Shown: one piece after another, positions 1-6,320 of the stretch
Position numbering within the stretch: position 1 is the first letter of the stretch
How the letters are laid out: each line of letters opens with the position of its first letter
Notes under the pieces: generated by a model
Database searches by the model: none
What the model saw: the letters and a program-made list of their open reading frames with translations, nothing else
Told to the model about the DNA's origin: nothing
NCBI GenBank assembly: GCA_021204765.1
Contig: JAJPYU010000255.1
Span: forward strand, 1-7,689
Origin: Clostridiales bacterium
GTDB lineage: Bacteria > Bacillota > Clostridia > Lachnospirales > Lachnospiraceae
DNA length: 7,689 nucleotides
Direction: 5' to 3'
Position numbers and translations under genes: made by a program

Positions 1-995
1 ATCTTCACCATAGTCTTAAGAGCCTCCACCGGATATTTCCCCGCAGCCGTCTCGCCGGAGAGCATGATGGCGCTGGTGCCGTCGTAGATGGCATTGGCCA
101 CGTCCGTCGCCTCTGCCCGGGTGGGCCTGGGCCTGTTTATCATACTATCCAGCATCTGGGTGGCCGTGACCGCCTGCTTGCCGGAATTATAAGCTTTCTC
201 GATAAGCATTTTCTGGATGATCGGCACTTCTTCCAGGGGGATCTCCACACCAAGATCGCCTCTGGCTATCATGACACCGTCACCGATACGCAGTATCTCG
301 TCTATATTGTCCACACCCTGCTTATTCTCTATCTTTGCTATGATGCGGATTTTCTCACCGCCGTGCTCCTCCAGGATATCCTTGATCTGCTTAATATCAT
401 CCGCCGTCCTGACAAATGAAGCGGCTATAAGGTCAAATCCCTGCTCCACGGCAAAAACTATGTCATCATGGTCTTTCTGGCTGATATAGGGGAGATTAAG
501 AGCCACATTGGGCACATTCACTCCTTTCCTGTCGGAAATGGGGCCGCCGTTGTCCACCTGGCAGACAATATCAGTCCCGTCTATGCGGAGCACCTCAGTC
601 TCGATGAGCCCGTCGTCTATAAGGATGCGGTCTCCCACCTTCACGTCCTTATACAGATCTTCGTAAGAAATAGCCGCATGTGTCTCGTCTCCCAGCTCGT
701 CCCCGATGGTAAAGGTGAAGATCTGTCCGTCTTTTAATACTGCCTTGCCGCCCTTAAGCTGCTTTAACCTGATCTCAGGCCCCTTGGTGTCCATGAGAGC
801 CGCTATGGGCAGCTTCAACTCCTTTCTCATAGCCTTCAGCTTGTCCAGCCTTACCTTTTGCTCCTCATGGGTACCATGGGAAAAATTGAATCTCGCCACA
901 TTCATCCCCGATTTCATTAATTCCCTCAAAACCTCGTCGTTATCAGTGGCCGGTCCCAGTGTGCAGATAATCTTTGTCTTTCTGATGTAAGTCAT
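1..995 (-). CDS. pyk: Pyruvate kinase, 3' end cut off by the window edge
   Basis: Pyruvate kinase is the cytoplasmic enzyme of the last step of glycolysis: phosphoenolpyruvate + ADP gives pyruvate + ATP. The visible 331 codons start MTYIRKTKIICTLGPAT and cover most of the TIM-barrel A domain and the inserted B domain (roughly residues 73-170). Seen in the sequence: the substrate/nucleotide-binding NFSHG (37-41), DTKGPEIR (69-76), the active-site signature IRIIAKIENKQGV (216-228) with catalytic K221 and metal ligand E223, ARGDLG (244-249) with metal ligand D247, TQMLDSM (279-285) and RPTRAEATDVANA (290-302). The Glu in GPEIR (E74) is the form found in K+-dependent enzymes; K+-independent ones carry Lys there. 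The family is usually 470-590 residues, so the rest of the A domain and the regulatory C domain lie outside. The start is set by GGAGG at 1002-1006, six bases upstream. A TACAAT box at 1047-1052 could be a -10, but no -35 is evident. The 103-base gap suggests transcription separate from the carbamate kinase gene. Confidence 0.97.
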   Translation of the reverse strand, partial: MTYIRKTKIICTLGPATDNDEVLRELMKSGMNVARFNFSHGTHEEQKVRLDKLKAMRKELKLPIAALMDTKGPEIRLKQLKGGKAVLKDGQIFTFTIGDELGDETHAAISYEDLYKDVKVGDRILIDDGLIETEVLRIDGTDIVCQVDNGGPISDRKGVNVPNVALNLPYISQKDHDDIVFAVEQGFDLIAASFVRTADDIKQIKDILEEHGGEKIRIIAKIENKQGVDNIDEILRIGDGVMIARGDLGVEIPLEEVPIIQKMLIEKAYNSGKQAVTATQMLDSMINRPRPTRAEATDVANAIYDGTSAIMLSGETAAGKYPVEALKTMVK

Positions 996-1058
996 ACCCT
1001 GCCTCCTTTAAAAATATTATTTTGTGTCCGCTTTTGCAGACTAATGATTGTAATAAAT

Positions 1059-1088
1059 AAGGGCAGTGCCTCGCAGGACATTACCCTT
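1059..1088 (-). terminator. Possible weak terminator after the carbamate kinase gene
   Basis: On the minus strand, about ten bases after the carbamate kinase stop, AAGGG (1084-1088) pairs with CCCTT (1059-1063). Inside this, GTCCT and AGGCAC form a second short stem with one bulged C around a GCG loop. The sequence after the stem is T-rich (ATTTATTA) but has no clean T-run. It is in the right place to end the LCP-carbamate kinase transcript before pyk, but the outer stem is only five pairs with an internal loop, so the call is tentative. Confidence 0.3.
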
Positions 1089-1098
1089 TAAAATTTCA

Positions 1099-2037
1099 TT
1101 ATCTTCTTATCACGGTCCCTGTCTGGCCGCCCAGAGCCTCCTTTATACTGGAGAGCTTCGTGATAAGCACAGTCCTGTCCTTATTGTCCCCGATGAACTC
1201 TATGGCCGTCTGCACCTTGGGCTGCATATTCCCCAGTCCGAACTCTCCGGCATCCATATATTCCCTCGCCCGTCCTGTCGTCATCATGTGTATGGGCTCC
1301 TGCCTGTCCGTGCCAAAATCGTGGTACACGCAGTCCACGTCCGTTAAAATGATCAGCCTGTCCGCATTTACCCCATCGGCTAAAAGACCCGCTATGAGAT
1401 CTTTCTCAATGACTGCGCTTGCGCCCTTAAGCTTATGGTCCTGCTGCAGCACGGGAATGCCGCCCCCGCCGGCCGCTATAACGATCTGGCCCGCGTCCAT
1501 CAGGGCATTTATGGCATCCAGCTCCACGATCTCCATGGGCGTGGGTGCCGCCACTATCCTGCGGTATCCACCCTCCACCGGGGTCACGCGATTGCCTTTC
1601 TTCTCCTCCTCTTCGGCCTCGGCAGCTGTGATGACACGGCCGATGATCTTCGCAGGATCATAAAATGCATCATCATAAGGATCCACCGTCACCTGGGTCA
1701 GCACCGTGACGACCGTGCGGAATATCCCGCGGCTCACCAGCTCGCTCCTTATGGCCTGCTGCAGGTCGTAGCCGATATACCCCTGGCTCATGGCCGAGCA
1801 GACTGACATGGGCGTGGCAGTATACTCCGGGTTGAACTTGTGGAACTCGGACATGGCAGCGTGGATCATTCCCACCTGAGGGCCGTTGCTGTGAGTGATC
1901 ACTATCTCACAGTCATCCTGCACCAGATCCGCAATAGCCTTTGCGGCTTCCTTTGCCGCCTTCTGCTGTTCCGGGAGTGTAGTCCCCAGAGCATTGTGTC
2001 CCAGTGCGATAGCTATCCTGTTGTTCTTCATGATCAT
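1099..2037 (-). CDS. arcC: Carbamate kinase-like amino acid kinase family protein, divergent
   Basis: The family catalyses carbamoyl phosphate + ADP giving carbamate + ATP in the cytoplasm, usually the last step of arginine deiminase, agmatine or allantoin/oxamate fermentation. The 312-residue length is normal. Family landmarks seen: ALGHNALG (11-18), THSNGPQVG (48-56), VLTQVTVDP (112-120), DPAK with K130, AAGGGGIPV (188-196), VIEKDL (209-214) with K212 and D213, LTDVDCVY (231-238), GNMQPKV (269-275) with K274, and SSIKEALGGQTGTVI near the end. The lysines match the catalytic lysines of Enterococcus faecalis carbamate kinase. Odd points: the usual GGN is GHN (H14), HGNG is HSNG, DKD is EKD, and GSMGPK is GNMQPK. 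ATG at 2037 overlaps the LCP stop as ATGA, suggesting translational coupling. GGAGG at 2042-2046 is only 4 bases from this ATG and 10 from the alternative ATG at 2031, so either start is possible. No arcA, arcB or oxamate/allantoin genes are in view. Family membership is firm; the exact substrate is less so. Confidence 0.9.
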   Translation of the reverse strand: MIMKNNRIAIALGHNALGTTLPEQQKAAKEAAKAIADLVQDDCEIVITHSNGPQVGMIHAAMSEFHKFNPEYTATPMSVCSAMSQGYIGYDLQQAIRSELVSRGIFRTVVTVLTQVTVDPYDDAFYDPAKIIGRVITAAEAEEEEKKGNRVTPVEGGYRRIVAAPTPMEIVELDAINALMDAGQIVIAAGGGGIPVLQQDHKLKGASAVIEKDLIAGLLADGVNADRLIILTDVDCVYHDFGTDRQEPIHMMTTGRAREYMDAGEFGLGNMQPKVQTAIEFIGDNKDRTVLITKLSSIKEALGGQTGTVIRR

Positions 2038-3167
2038 TCTGCCTCCGACTCTGTGTCAGTAATATCCTCAGTCTCCTCGTAACCATCCTCATTTGAGAAC
2101 TCGTCATTTATGGCATCCGCTGTTGTCTTGCCGGTCATCTGGATTATATAATCACTGTACTCCTGCACTGTGGCGGAAGGCGTGTACTCCTCATTTTCAA
2201 AGAGATACTCGTGCAGCTCCTTCACGTTGGTGACCAGGTCGCAGGGGACATCGACACTCCCCACACTGTCGCTTATGGTAATAGTAGTCTTCTCAAAGGG
2301 AAAGCCCCTGCTGCCGGATATATCATAATTTAAGACGGATTGAACCATGGAGAGCAGCTGTGCCTGGGTCATATCCGTGGAAATATACGGGAAGACCGCA
2401 TCTATCAGCTGAGTATACTGGGAGAAATTGGCCGATTTAGCCTCATCCATCATGGCCTTGATCACCACTCTCTGCCTGTATGCGCGCTTAAAATCTCCAC
2501 CGGAGGTATAACGTATCCTGGTGTAAGCCACGGCCTGAACGCCGTCCAGATGCTGCAGGCCCACAGAACTTACCTGCGATGAACTGGTGCCGAGTATCTT
2601 GTTGGTGGCTGTAATATATTGATTTAAATACTTCAGCTCCGAGTTGTCCTCTATCTCTATGTCCACACCGCCCAGAATATCGATGGCATCGGCCACGGCC
2701 TGGAAATCCACAGTGATATAATCGTCAATATCCAGATCCAGGTTCCGGTTCAGCATGGTGATGGCCTGCTCCACTCCGCCGTAAGCGTATGCCGAATTGC
2801 ATTTCCTGAACTCATACTCTGAGGATGAGGCGGACGCCACATTTAGATAGGTATCCCTGTATACGGACACCAGAGAAACCTCGTTAGTATCGTTATTTAT
2901 ATTGATAAGCATGATCACATCGGAATTTCCCTGCTCCACCGATGACTGGCTGCGGTTATCCAGGCCGAATACGGCAATAGTGGTATATCCCTGCTGGATC
3001 TCCGCTGTGATCTCATCCAGCTCATTGACCGTAATCTTGCCCTCATCTATCTCCTGAACCTCTATCTGATCCACCTTCTGGTAGAAATAGAGAGCCGCAA
3101 CCACCAGCGCCAGTATCACCAGCTCAATGATGAAGACAACAAATTTCCTCTTTCTTCGTCTGACCAT
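2034..3167 (-). CDS. LytR-CpsA-Psr (LCP) family cell-wall glycopolymer transferase
   Basis: LCP enzymes transfer lipid-linked glycopolymers (teichoic acid, capsule or other wall polysaccharide) onto peptidoglycan outside the membrane. The 377-residue protein has a basic N-terminus (MVRRRKRK), one membrane segment at about residues 9-29 acting as an uncleaved signal anchor, a short linker, and an LCP domain at about 63-245. Visible landmarks are FGLDNRS (67-73), NSDVIML (81-87), SVYRDT (101-106), KCNSAYAYGG (122-131), LGGVDIEI (165-172), LDGVQAVAYTRIRY (207-220) and DFKRAYRQR (225-233). The conserved Asp and Arg residues that bind polyprenyl pyrophosphate are present. YRDT replaces the commoner PRDT. 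The C-terminal tail after about 355 is strongly acidic and probably disordered. The ribosome site is weak (AGGA at 3178-3181, ten bases from ATG), and the leader has possible hairpins. The stop overlaps the carbamate kinase start by four bases. The polymer it attaches cannot be told from the sequence. Confidence 0.93.
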   Translation of the reverse strand: MVRRRKRKFVVFIIELVILALVVAALYFYQKVDQIEVQEIDEGKITVNELDEITAEIQQGYTTIAVFGLDNRSQSSVEQGNSDVIMLININNDTNEVSLVSVYRDTYLNVASASSSEYEFRKCNSAYAYGGVEQAITMLNRNLDLDIDDYITVDFQAVADAIDILGGVDIEIEDNSELKYLNQYITATNKILGTSSSQVSSVGLQHLDGVQAVAYTRIRYTSGGDFKRAYRQRVVIKAMMDEAKSANFSQYTQLIDAVFPYISTDMTQAQLLSMVQSVLNYDISGSRGFPFEKTTITISDSVGSVDVPCDLVTNVKELHEYLFENEEYTPSATVQEYSDYIIQMTGKTTADAINDEFSNEDGYEETEDITDTESEAE

Positions 3168-3190
3168 GATAAATTAGTCCTGCCTTTTTC

Positions 3191-3238
3191 AAAAAGAATG
3201 ATGCAGCGGGCATCGTGCCCTGTGGGTATCGCCCCGCT
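3191..3238 (-). promoter_or_regulatory. Overlapping alternative hairpins, one terminator-like, ahead of the LCP gene
   Basis: On the minus strand, GATGC (3210-3214) pairs with GCATC (3200-3204) around a five-base loop, followed one base later by TTCTTTTT (3191-3198). This resembles a small Rho-independent terminator. Two other stems compete for the same bases: GGGCA with TGCCC around a three-base CGA loop, and AGCGGG (3233-3238) with CCCGCT (3205-3210). The simplest reading is a terminator for the upstream ftsH-GH13-nucleotidyltransferase transcript. If transcription starts upstream of it, it could instead attenuate LCP expression. The stems are short and I computed no folding energies. Confidence 0.35.
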
Positions 3239-3264
3239 CTTTCGGTCTCACTCCCTGGTATCTC

Positions 3265-3293
3265 ATCCTACTACATAATCACTCAAAAAACAA
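3265..3293 (-). promoter_or_regulatory. Possible weak sigma-A type promoter for the LCP-carbamate kinase pair
   Basis: On the minus strand, TTGTTT (3288-3293) and TAGGAT (3265-3270) are spaced by exactly 17 bases and match the -35 and -10 consensus at three and four of six positions. The pair sits just after the nucleotidyltransferase stop and about 100 bases before the LCP start, so the transcript would include the hairpins at 3191-3238. The matches are weak enough to occur by chance. Confidence 0.2.
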
Positions 3294-3304
3294 CGGTTTC
3301 CTTA

Positions 3305-4207
3305 TCAATATAGCGGCGATCCGTATATTCCGGAAGCCACCATGCCGGCAAATGCTTCCGCGACAGTCTGTCTGTCCTCAGCGTAAGTCACCCCGAACCA
3401 CTTGTCGTTTGTCTCCAGAAGCTCCACCGTAGCCCTGCCCAGCTTTACCATATTTCCTATTATGGTGGGCAGCAGGTACTCGGCCTTTAAATCTGTCTTT
3501 CCGGCCCTGTCAAGGAAATTCGGAAAACCTGCCGCCAGGTCATCTATGAATTCCGGGGTCAGGCCCCACATATTCATGGAGACATGAGTATCCATCCTGA
3601 GAATACGTCCGTCTCCCTGCACCATGGCTCCCTTACGGCACTTAACTATGCCTCTGGTCTCCACCACATCGGTAAGATGACCTTCTGCATCCACAGTGCA
3701 CAGTCCTCTGGTCACTCCCCCATTCTCACTTAAGGTATTCTTTAAGATAAATCCTGCCATGCAGTAATTATGCTCATCATGGGCATGCTCAACGAGAAAG
3801 CCGTGGATCTTCACAAAAGCCTCCCTGCCGTAATAGTCGTCGGCATTGATGACCGCAAAGGGCTCCTTTATCACTCCGCGGCAGGCCAGCACTGCCTGGC
3901 CTGTGCCCCAGGGCTTTGTGCGCCCCTCCGGCAGGGAATAGCCCTCCGGCAGATCGCTGAGTTCCTGTATCACATACTCCACCTCACAGAGCTGCTCCAC
4001 ACGGTTTCCAATAATATCCTTAAAATCTTTTTCCAGATCCCGGCGGATAATGAACACTACCTTATTAAATCCCGCCTCCAGGGCGTCGTGAATGGCGTAT
4101 TCGATGATTATCTCACCTGAGGGTCCCACCGGTGCCAGCTGTTTTATCCCGCCTCCGTAGCGGGTCCCCAGTCCTGCAGCCAGGATCACTAATGCTGTCT
4201 TTTCCAT
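3305..4207 (-). CDS. Sugar nucleotidyltransferase family protein (NTP_transferase fold)
   Basis: From the ATG at 4207 the protein has 300 residues. The N-terminus LVILAAGLGTRYGGGIKQL (6-24) is the signature loop that binds the nucleoside triphosphate in sugar-phosphate nucleotidyltransferases, with a conserved Lys (K22). PWGTGQAVL (99-107) matches the region contacting the base and sugar phosphate, and NADDYYG (121-127) supplies the metal-binding Asp. A late DKWFGVTYAEDRQTV (268-282) is shared by a less-studied branch found in Bacteroides and Clostridia. It is not a GalU or GlgC orthologue by motif: GalU has GLGTRFLPATKAIPKEM in this place. It is cytoplasmic, with no signal peptide or membrane segment. 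Likely reaction: NTP + sugar 1-phosphate giving NDP-sugar + pyrophosphate; the sugar and base are unknown. An in-frame ATG at 4228 would add seven residues, but it has no spaced ribosome site. The gene starts one base after the GH13 stop, and the LCP gene follows. Confidence 0.85.
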   Translation of the reverse strand: MEKTALVILAAGLGTRYGGGIKQLAPVGPSGEIIIEYAIHDALEAGFNKVVFIIRRDLEKDFKDIIGNRVEQLCEVEYVIQELSDLPEGYSLPEGRTKPWGTGQAVLACRGVIKEPFAVINADDYYGREAFVKIHGFLVEHAHDEHNYCMAGFILKNTLSENGGVTRGLCTVDAEGHLTDVVETRGIVKCRKGAMVQGDGRILRMDTHVSMNMWGLTPEFIDDLAAGFPNFLDRAGKTDLKAEYLLPTIIGNMVKLGRATVELLETNDKWFGVTYAEDRQTVAEAFAGMVASGIYGSPLY

Positions 4208-4208
4208 G

Positions 4209-6317
4209 TCATTCTTCTCCTGTCTCATGCCTCAGCACCACTGCTGAAAATCTGGGCAGGGTGATCTCCATATGTCCGACCTCTACCCTGTACTCCACCG
4301 GCTTTACTGAAAAGGAATCTTCAGTGGTGTACATGACCTGCTGCATCACGCATTCCCTGGGAATGCAGGCAGAGTAGACCGGCAGGTCTATGGTGTTGGG
4401 GTAATTGTCGTTGTTCAATATGACCACAAACTGCTCCTTACGGTTAAACCGGGCGTAGCTTAAGACATTTTTCATTCCGTTTAAAAATTTTACGGAACCG
4501 GTCCTCAGTGCGGCTGACCCCCTGTGTATCCTTATCATCTCTTTGTGGAAACGGATGAGATCCTTATCCTCGTCTCCCCAGGGATAAGCACGGCGGTTGT
4601 CAGGGTCAGTATAGCCGCATAACCCCGCCTCGTCGCCGTAGTAGAGTGTGGGCGCTCCGGGCCAGGTCATGAGCATCACCACGCCCTCCTTTAAAACCCC
4701 CTTGTTCACACCCTCGGAAGCCGTCTTATATCCCAGGTCGGCAGCCTTGCCTATCCTGTGATTGGTCCTGGTCAGGAACCTGGAATGGTCGTGGTTCGAC
4801 AGCTGGTTCATGGCGCACTGGAGGGAAGGGGTCAAAAAGCTGGCCATATAATGCCTCATGGAGTTGAGGAAATCGTCCACATTTCCCAGATGATAATCCT
4901 TGAACTCATTTCCGTGCTTCTCCATGCCGGTCAAAAACCAGCTCACCGGATCCATGAATGCCACATAGTTCATAACCGTATCCCACTGGTCACCTCCCAG
5001 CCACGCCCTGGGATCCTCGTAATGCTCCGCCAGGATAAGGGCGTCGGGATTAGCCTCCTTTACCGCTGTGCGGAACTTCTGCCAGAACCGGTGATTATAC
5101 TCGGGGCTGTGGCCCAGCTCAGCGGCCACGTCCAGCCTCCAACCGTCAGCACAGTAGGGCTCTGACACCCATTTCTTCGCTATGCGCAGGATATAGTCCT
5201 CCAGCTCTTTGCTCCCCTCATAGTTCAGCTTAGGCAGTGTATTTAAGCTCCACCATCCCTCGTAACTGTCATTGTCCGGGAACCTGTCAGGGGCTTTAAA
5301 GGAGAAGAAGTCGTGGTACTTGCTGTCCTTTGACTCATAGGCCCCCACGTCGAAATCCCTGCTGCCCTGGTAAATCTTCTCCCTGTCCATCCACTTATTG
5401 AAAGAACCGCAGTGGTTGAAGACTCCGTCCAGGATGACCTTCATGCCTCTTTTGTGGGCCTCCTTAACCAGCTTTATGAAAAACTCGTTGCTGGCCTCCA
5501 GGTTCTTCAGGCTGGTGACCCGCTTCTTGTAGATTTCTGCCTGACGATTGTCAGTGCAGCCCTCAGGCAGGGGCTCTCCCCCATCCTCGATGATGACTCC
5601 GAAATGGGGATCTATATAATCATAATCCTGAATGTCATACTTGTGGTTGGAGGCCGACACAAAGAGGGGATTGAAATATATGACCTCCACGCCCAGATCC
5701 TCCAGATAATCCATCTTCTCCAGCACTCCGGCCAGGTCGCCGCCGTAAAAATTTGCCACGTCCAGCTCCTCGGGATGCTTGCCCCAGTTGTCAATCTTCC
5801 TCACCGGCCGGTCGATATAATAATACTCGCCGTCTACTATGTCATTGGTCGGATCGCCGTTGTGGAAGCGGTCCGTAAAGATCTGGTACATGACTGCGCC
5901 TTTGGCCCAGTCAGGGGTGGAGAATCCCGGAACTATACAGAAATCATACTGGGATCTTCTCTCCCTGGCTATGCCCGCCCGGTCAAAGAAAATGCGCAGT
6001 ACGCCGGTGATAACCTCGAAATAATAGCAATATTTCTCCGTGCCCAGCTGCACACTGGCCTCGTAATAGTCGTAGAGATCGTCTCTCTCCGCCACCTTCA
6101 TCTCTATGCGCTCATCATCGTGGTGGAGCACCACCAGATCTACATTATTGATATCCGTCCTGAAACGCAGCCTGACCTCCTCATTCGGTCCCGGCTCCGG
6201 TGGAATGCAAAAATCCGCCGTCCCATCGGAGAAGAGAAAGCTCTTGTGGAGCAGGGGCCTGGTCTGCATAATGTACTTCTCAGTATTGTAAAACTGCCTT
6301 GCTGAATCGTCTTTCAT
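4209..6317 (-). CDS. GH13 alpha-amylase/neopullulanase-type glycoside hydrolase, cytoplasmic
   Basis: This 702-residue enzyme should hydrolyse or rearrange alpha-1,4 (possibly alpha-1,6) glucosidic bonds in maltodextrin, pullulan fragments or glycogen. It has no signal peptide, so it acts in the cytoplasm. Domains: an N-terminal beta-sandwich resembling the CBM34/neopullulanase N domain (about 20-130), a GH13 barrel (about 138-595) and a C-terminal beta domain (about 600-700). Seen motifs: VMYQIFTDRFHNGDPTND (142-159), region I DGVFNH (297-302), region V LPKLN (361-365), region II GWRLDVA with nucleophile D396, region III ILAEHY with acid/base E431, and region IV LSNHDHSRF with H509 and D510. 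The catalytic Asp-Glu-Asp triad is complete. A longer loop at about 241-275, between the barrel's third strand and region I, exceeds that of classical neopullulanases (about 585 residues). The start is set by GGAGG at 6326-6330, eight bases upstream. ftsH ends three bases before, and the nucleotidyltransferase starts one base after. Exact specificity is not readable. Confidence 0.95.
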   Translation of the reverse strand: MKDDSARQFYNTEKYIMQTRPLLHKSFLFSDGTADFCIPPEPGPNEEVRLRFRTDINNVDLVVLHHDDERIEMKVAERDDLYDYYEASVQLGTEKYCYYFEVITGVLRIFFDRAGIARERRSQYDFCIVPGFSTPDWAKGAVMYQIFTDRFHNGDPTNDIVDGEYYYIDRPVRKIDNWGKHPEELDVANFYGGDLAGVLEKMDYLEDLGVEVIYFNPLFVSASNHKYDIQDYDYIDPHFGVIIEDGGEPLPEGCTDNRQAEIYKKRVTSLKNLEASNEFFIKLVKEAHKRGMKVILDGVFNHCGSFNKWMDREKIYQGSRDFDVGAYESKDSKYHDFFSFKAPDRFPDNDSYEGWWSLNTLPKLNYEGSKELEDYILRIAKKWVSEPYCADGWRLDVAAELGHSPEYNHRFWQKFRTAVKEANPDALILAEHYEDPRAWLGGDQWDTVMNYVAFMDPVSWFLTGMEKHGNEFKDYHLGNVDDFLNSMRHYMASFLTPSLQCAMNQLSNHDHSRFLTRTNHRIGKAADLGYKTASEGVNKGVLKEGVVMLMTWPGAPTLYYGDEAGLCGYTDPDNRRAYPWGDEDKDLIRFHKEMIRIHRGSAALRTGSVKFLNGMKNVLSYARFNRKEQFVVILNNDNYPNTIDLPVYSACIPRECVMQQVMYTTEDSFSVKPVEYRVEVGHMEITLPRFSAVVLRHETGEE
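4217..4221 (-). promoter_or_regulatory. Ribosome binding site deciding the nucleotidyltransferase start
   Basis: AGGAG lies inside the last codons of the GH13 gene, nine bases before the ATG at 4207. It lies downstream of the alternative ATG at 4228 and so cannot serve that start. It supports the 300-residue form and translational coupling with GH13. Confidence 0.6.
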
Positions 6318-6320
6318 AAC

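Noticed and set aside
217..990. Three overlapping short plus-strand frames opposite pyk
   Set aside because: The minus strand reads as uninterrupted pyruvate kinase over the whole span. The plus-strand frames have no domain or convincing ribosome site.
1014..1042. TAATAT box upstream of pyk as a -10 element
   Set aside because: No -35-like hexamer lies at 16-18 bases, and the box is only seven bases from the ribosome binding site, so it is probably just AT-rich leader.
1160..1663. Plus-strand open frame of 167 codons opposite the carbamate kinase gene
   Set aside because: It is fully antisense to a gene with clear family motifs, its Ser/Pro/Ala/Met-rich composition is a shadow effect, and no protein family is recognisable.
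5412..6305. Long open frame (297 codons) on the plus strand opposite the GH13 gene
   Set aside because: It lies entirely antisense to a well-supported GH13 domain with a complete catalytic triad. Its translation is rich in His, Ile and Val in a pattern typical of a reverse-strand shadow, and no family is recognisable.
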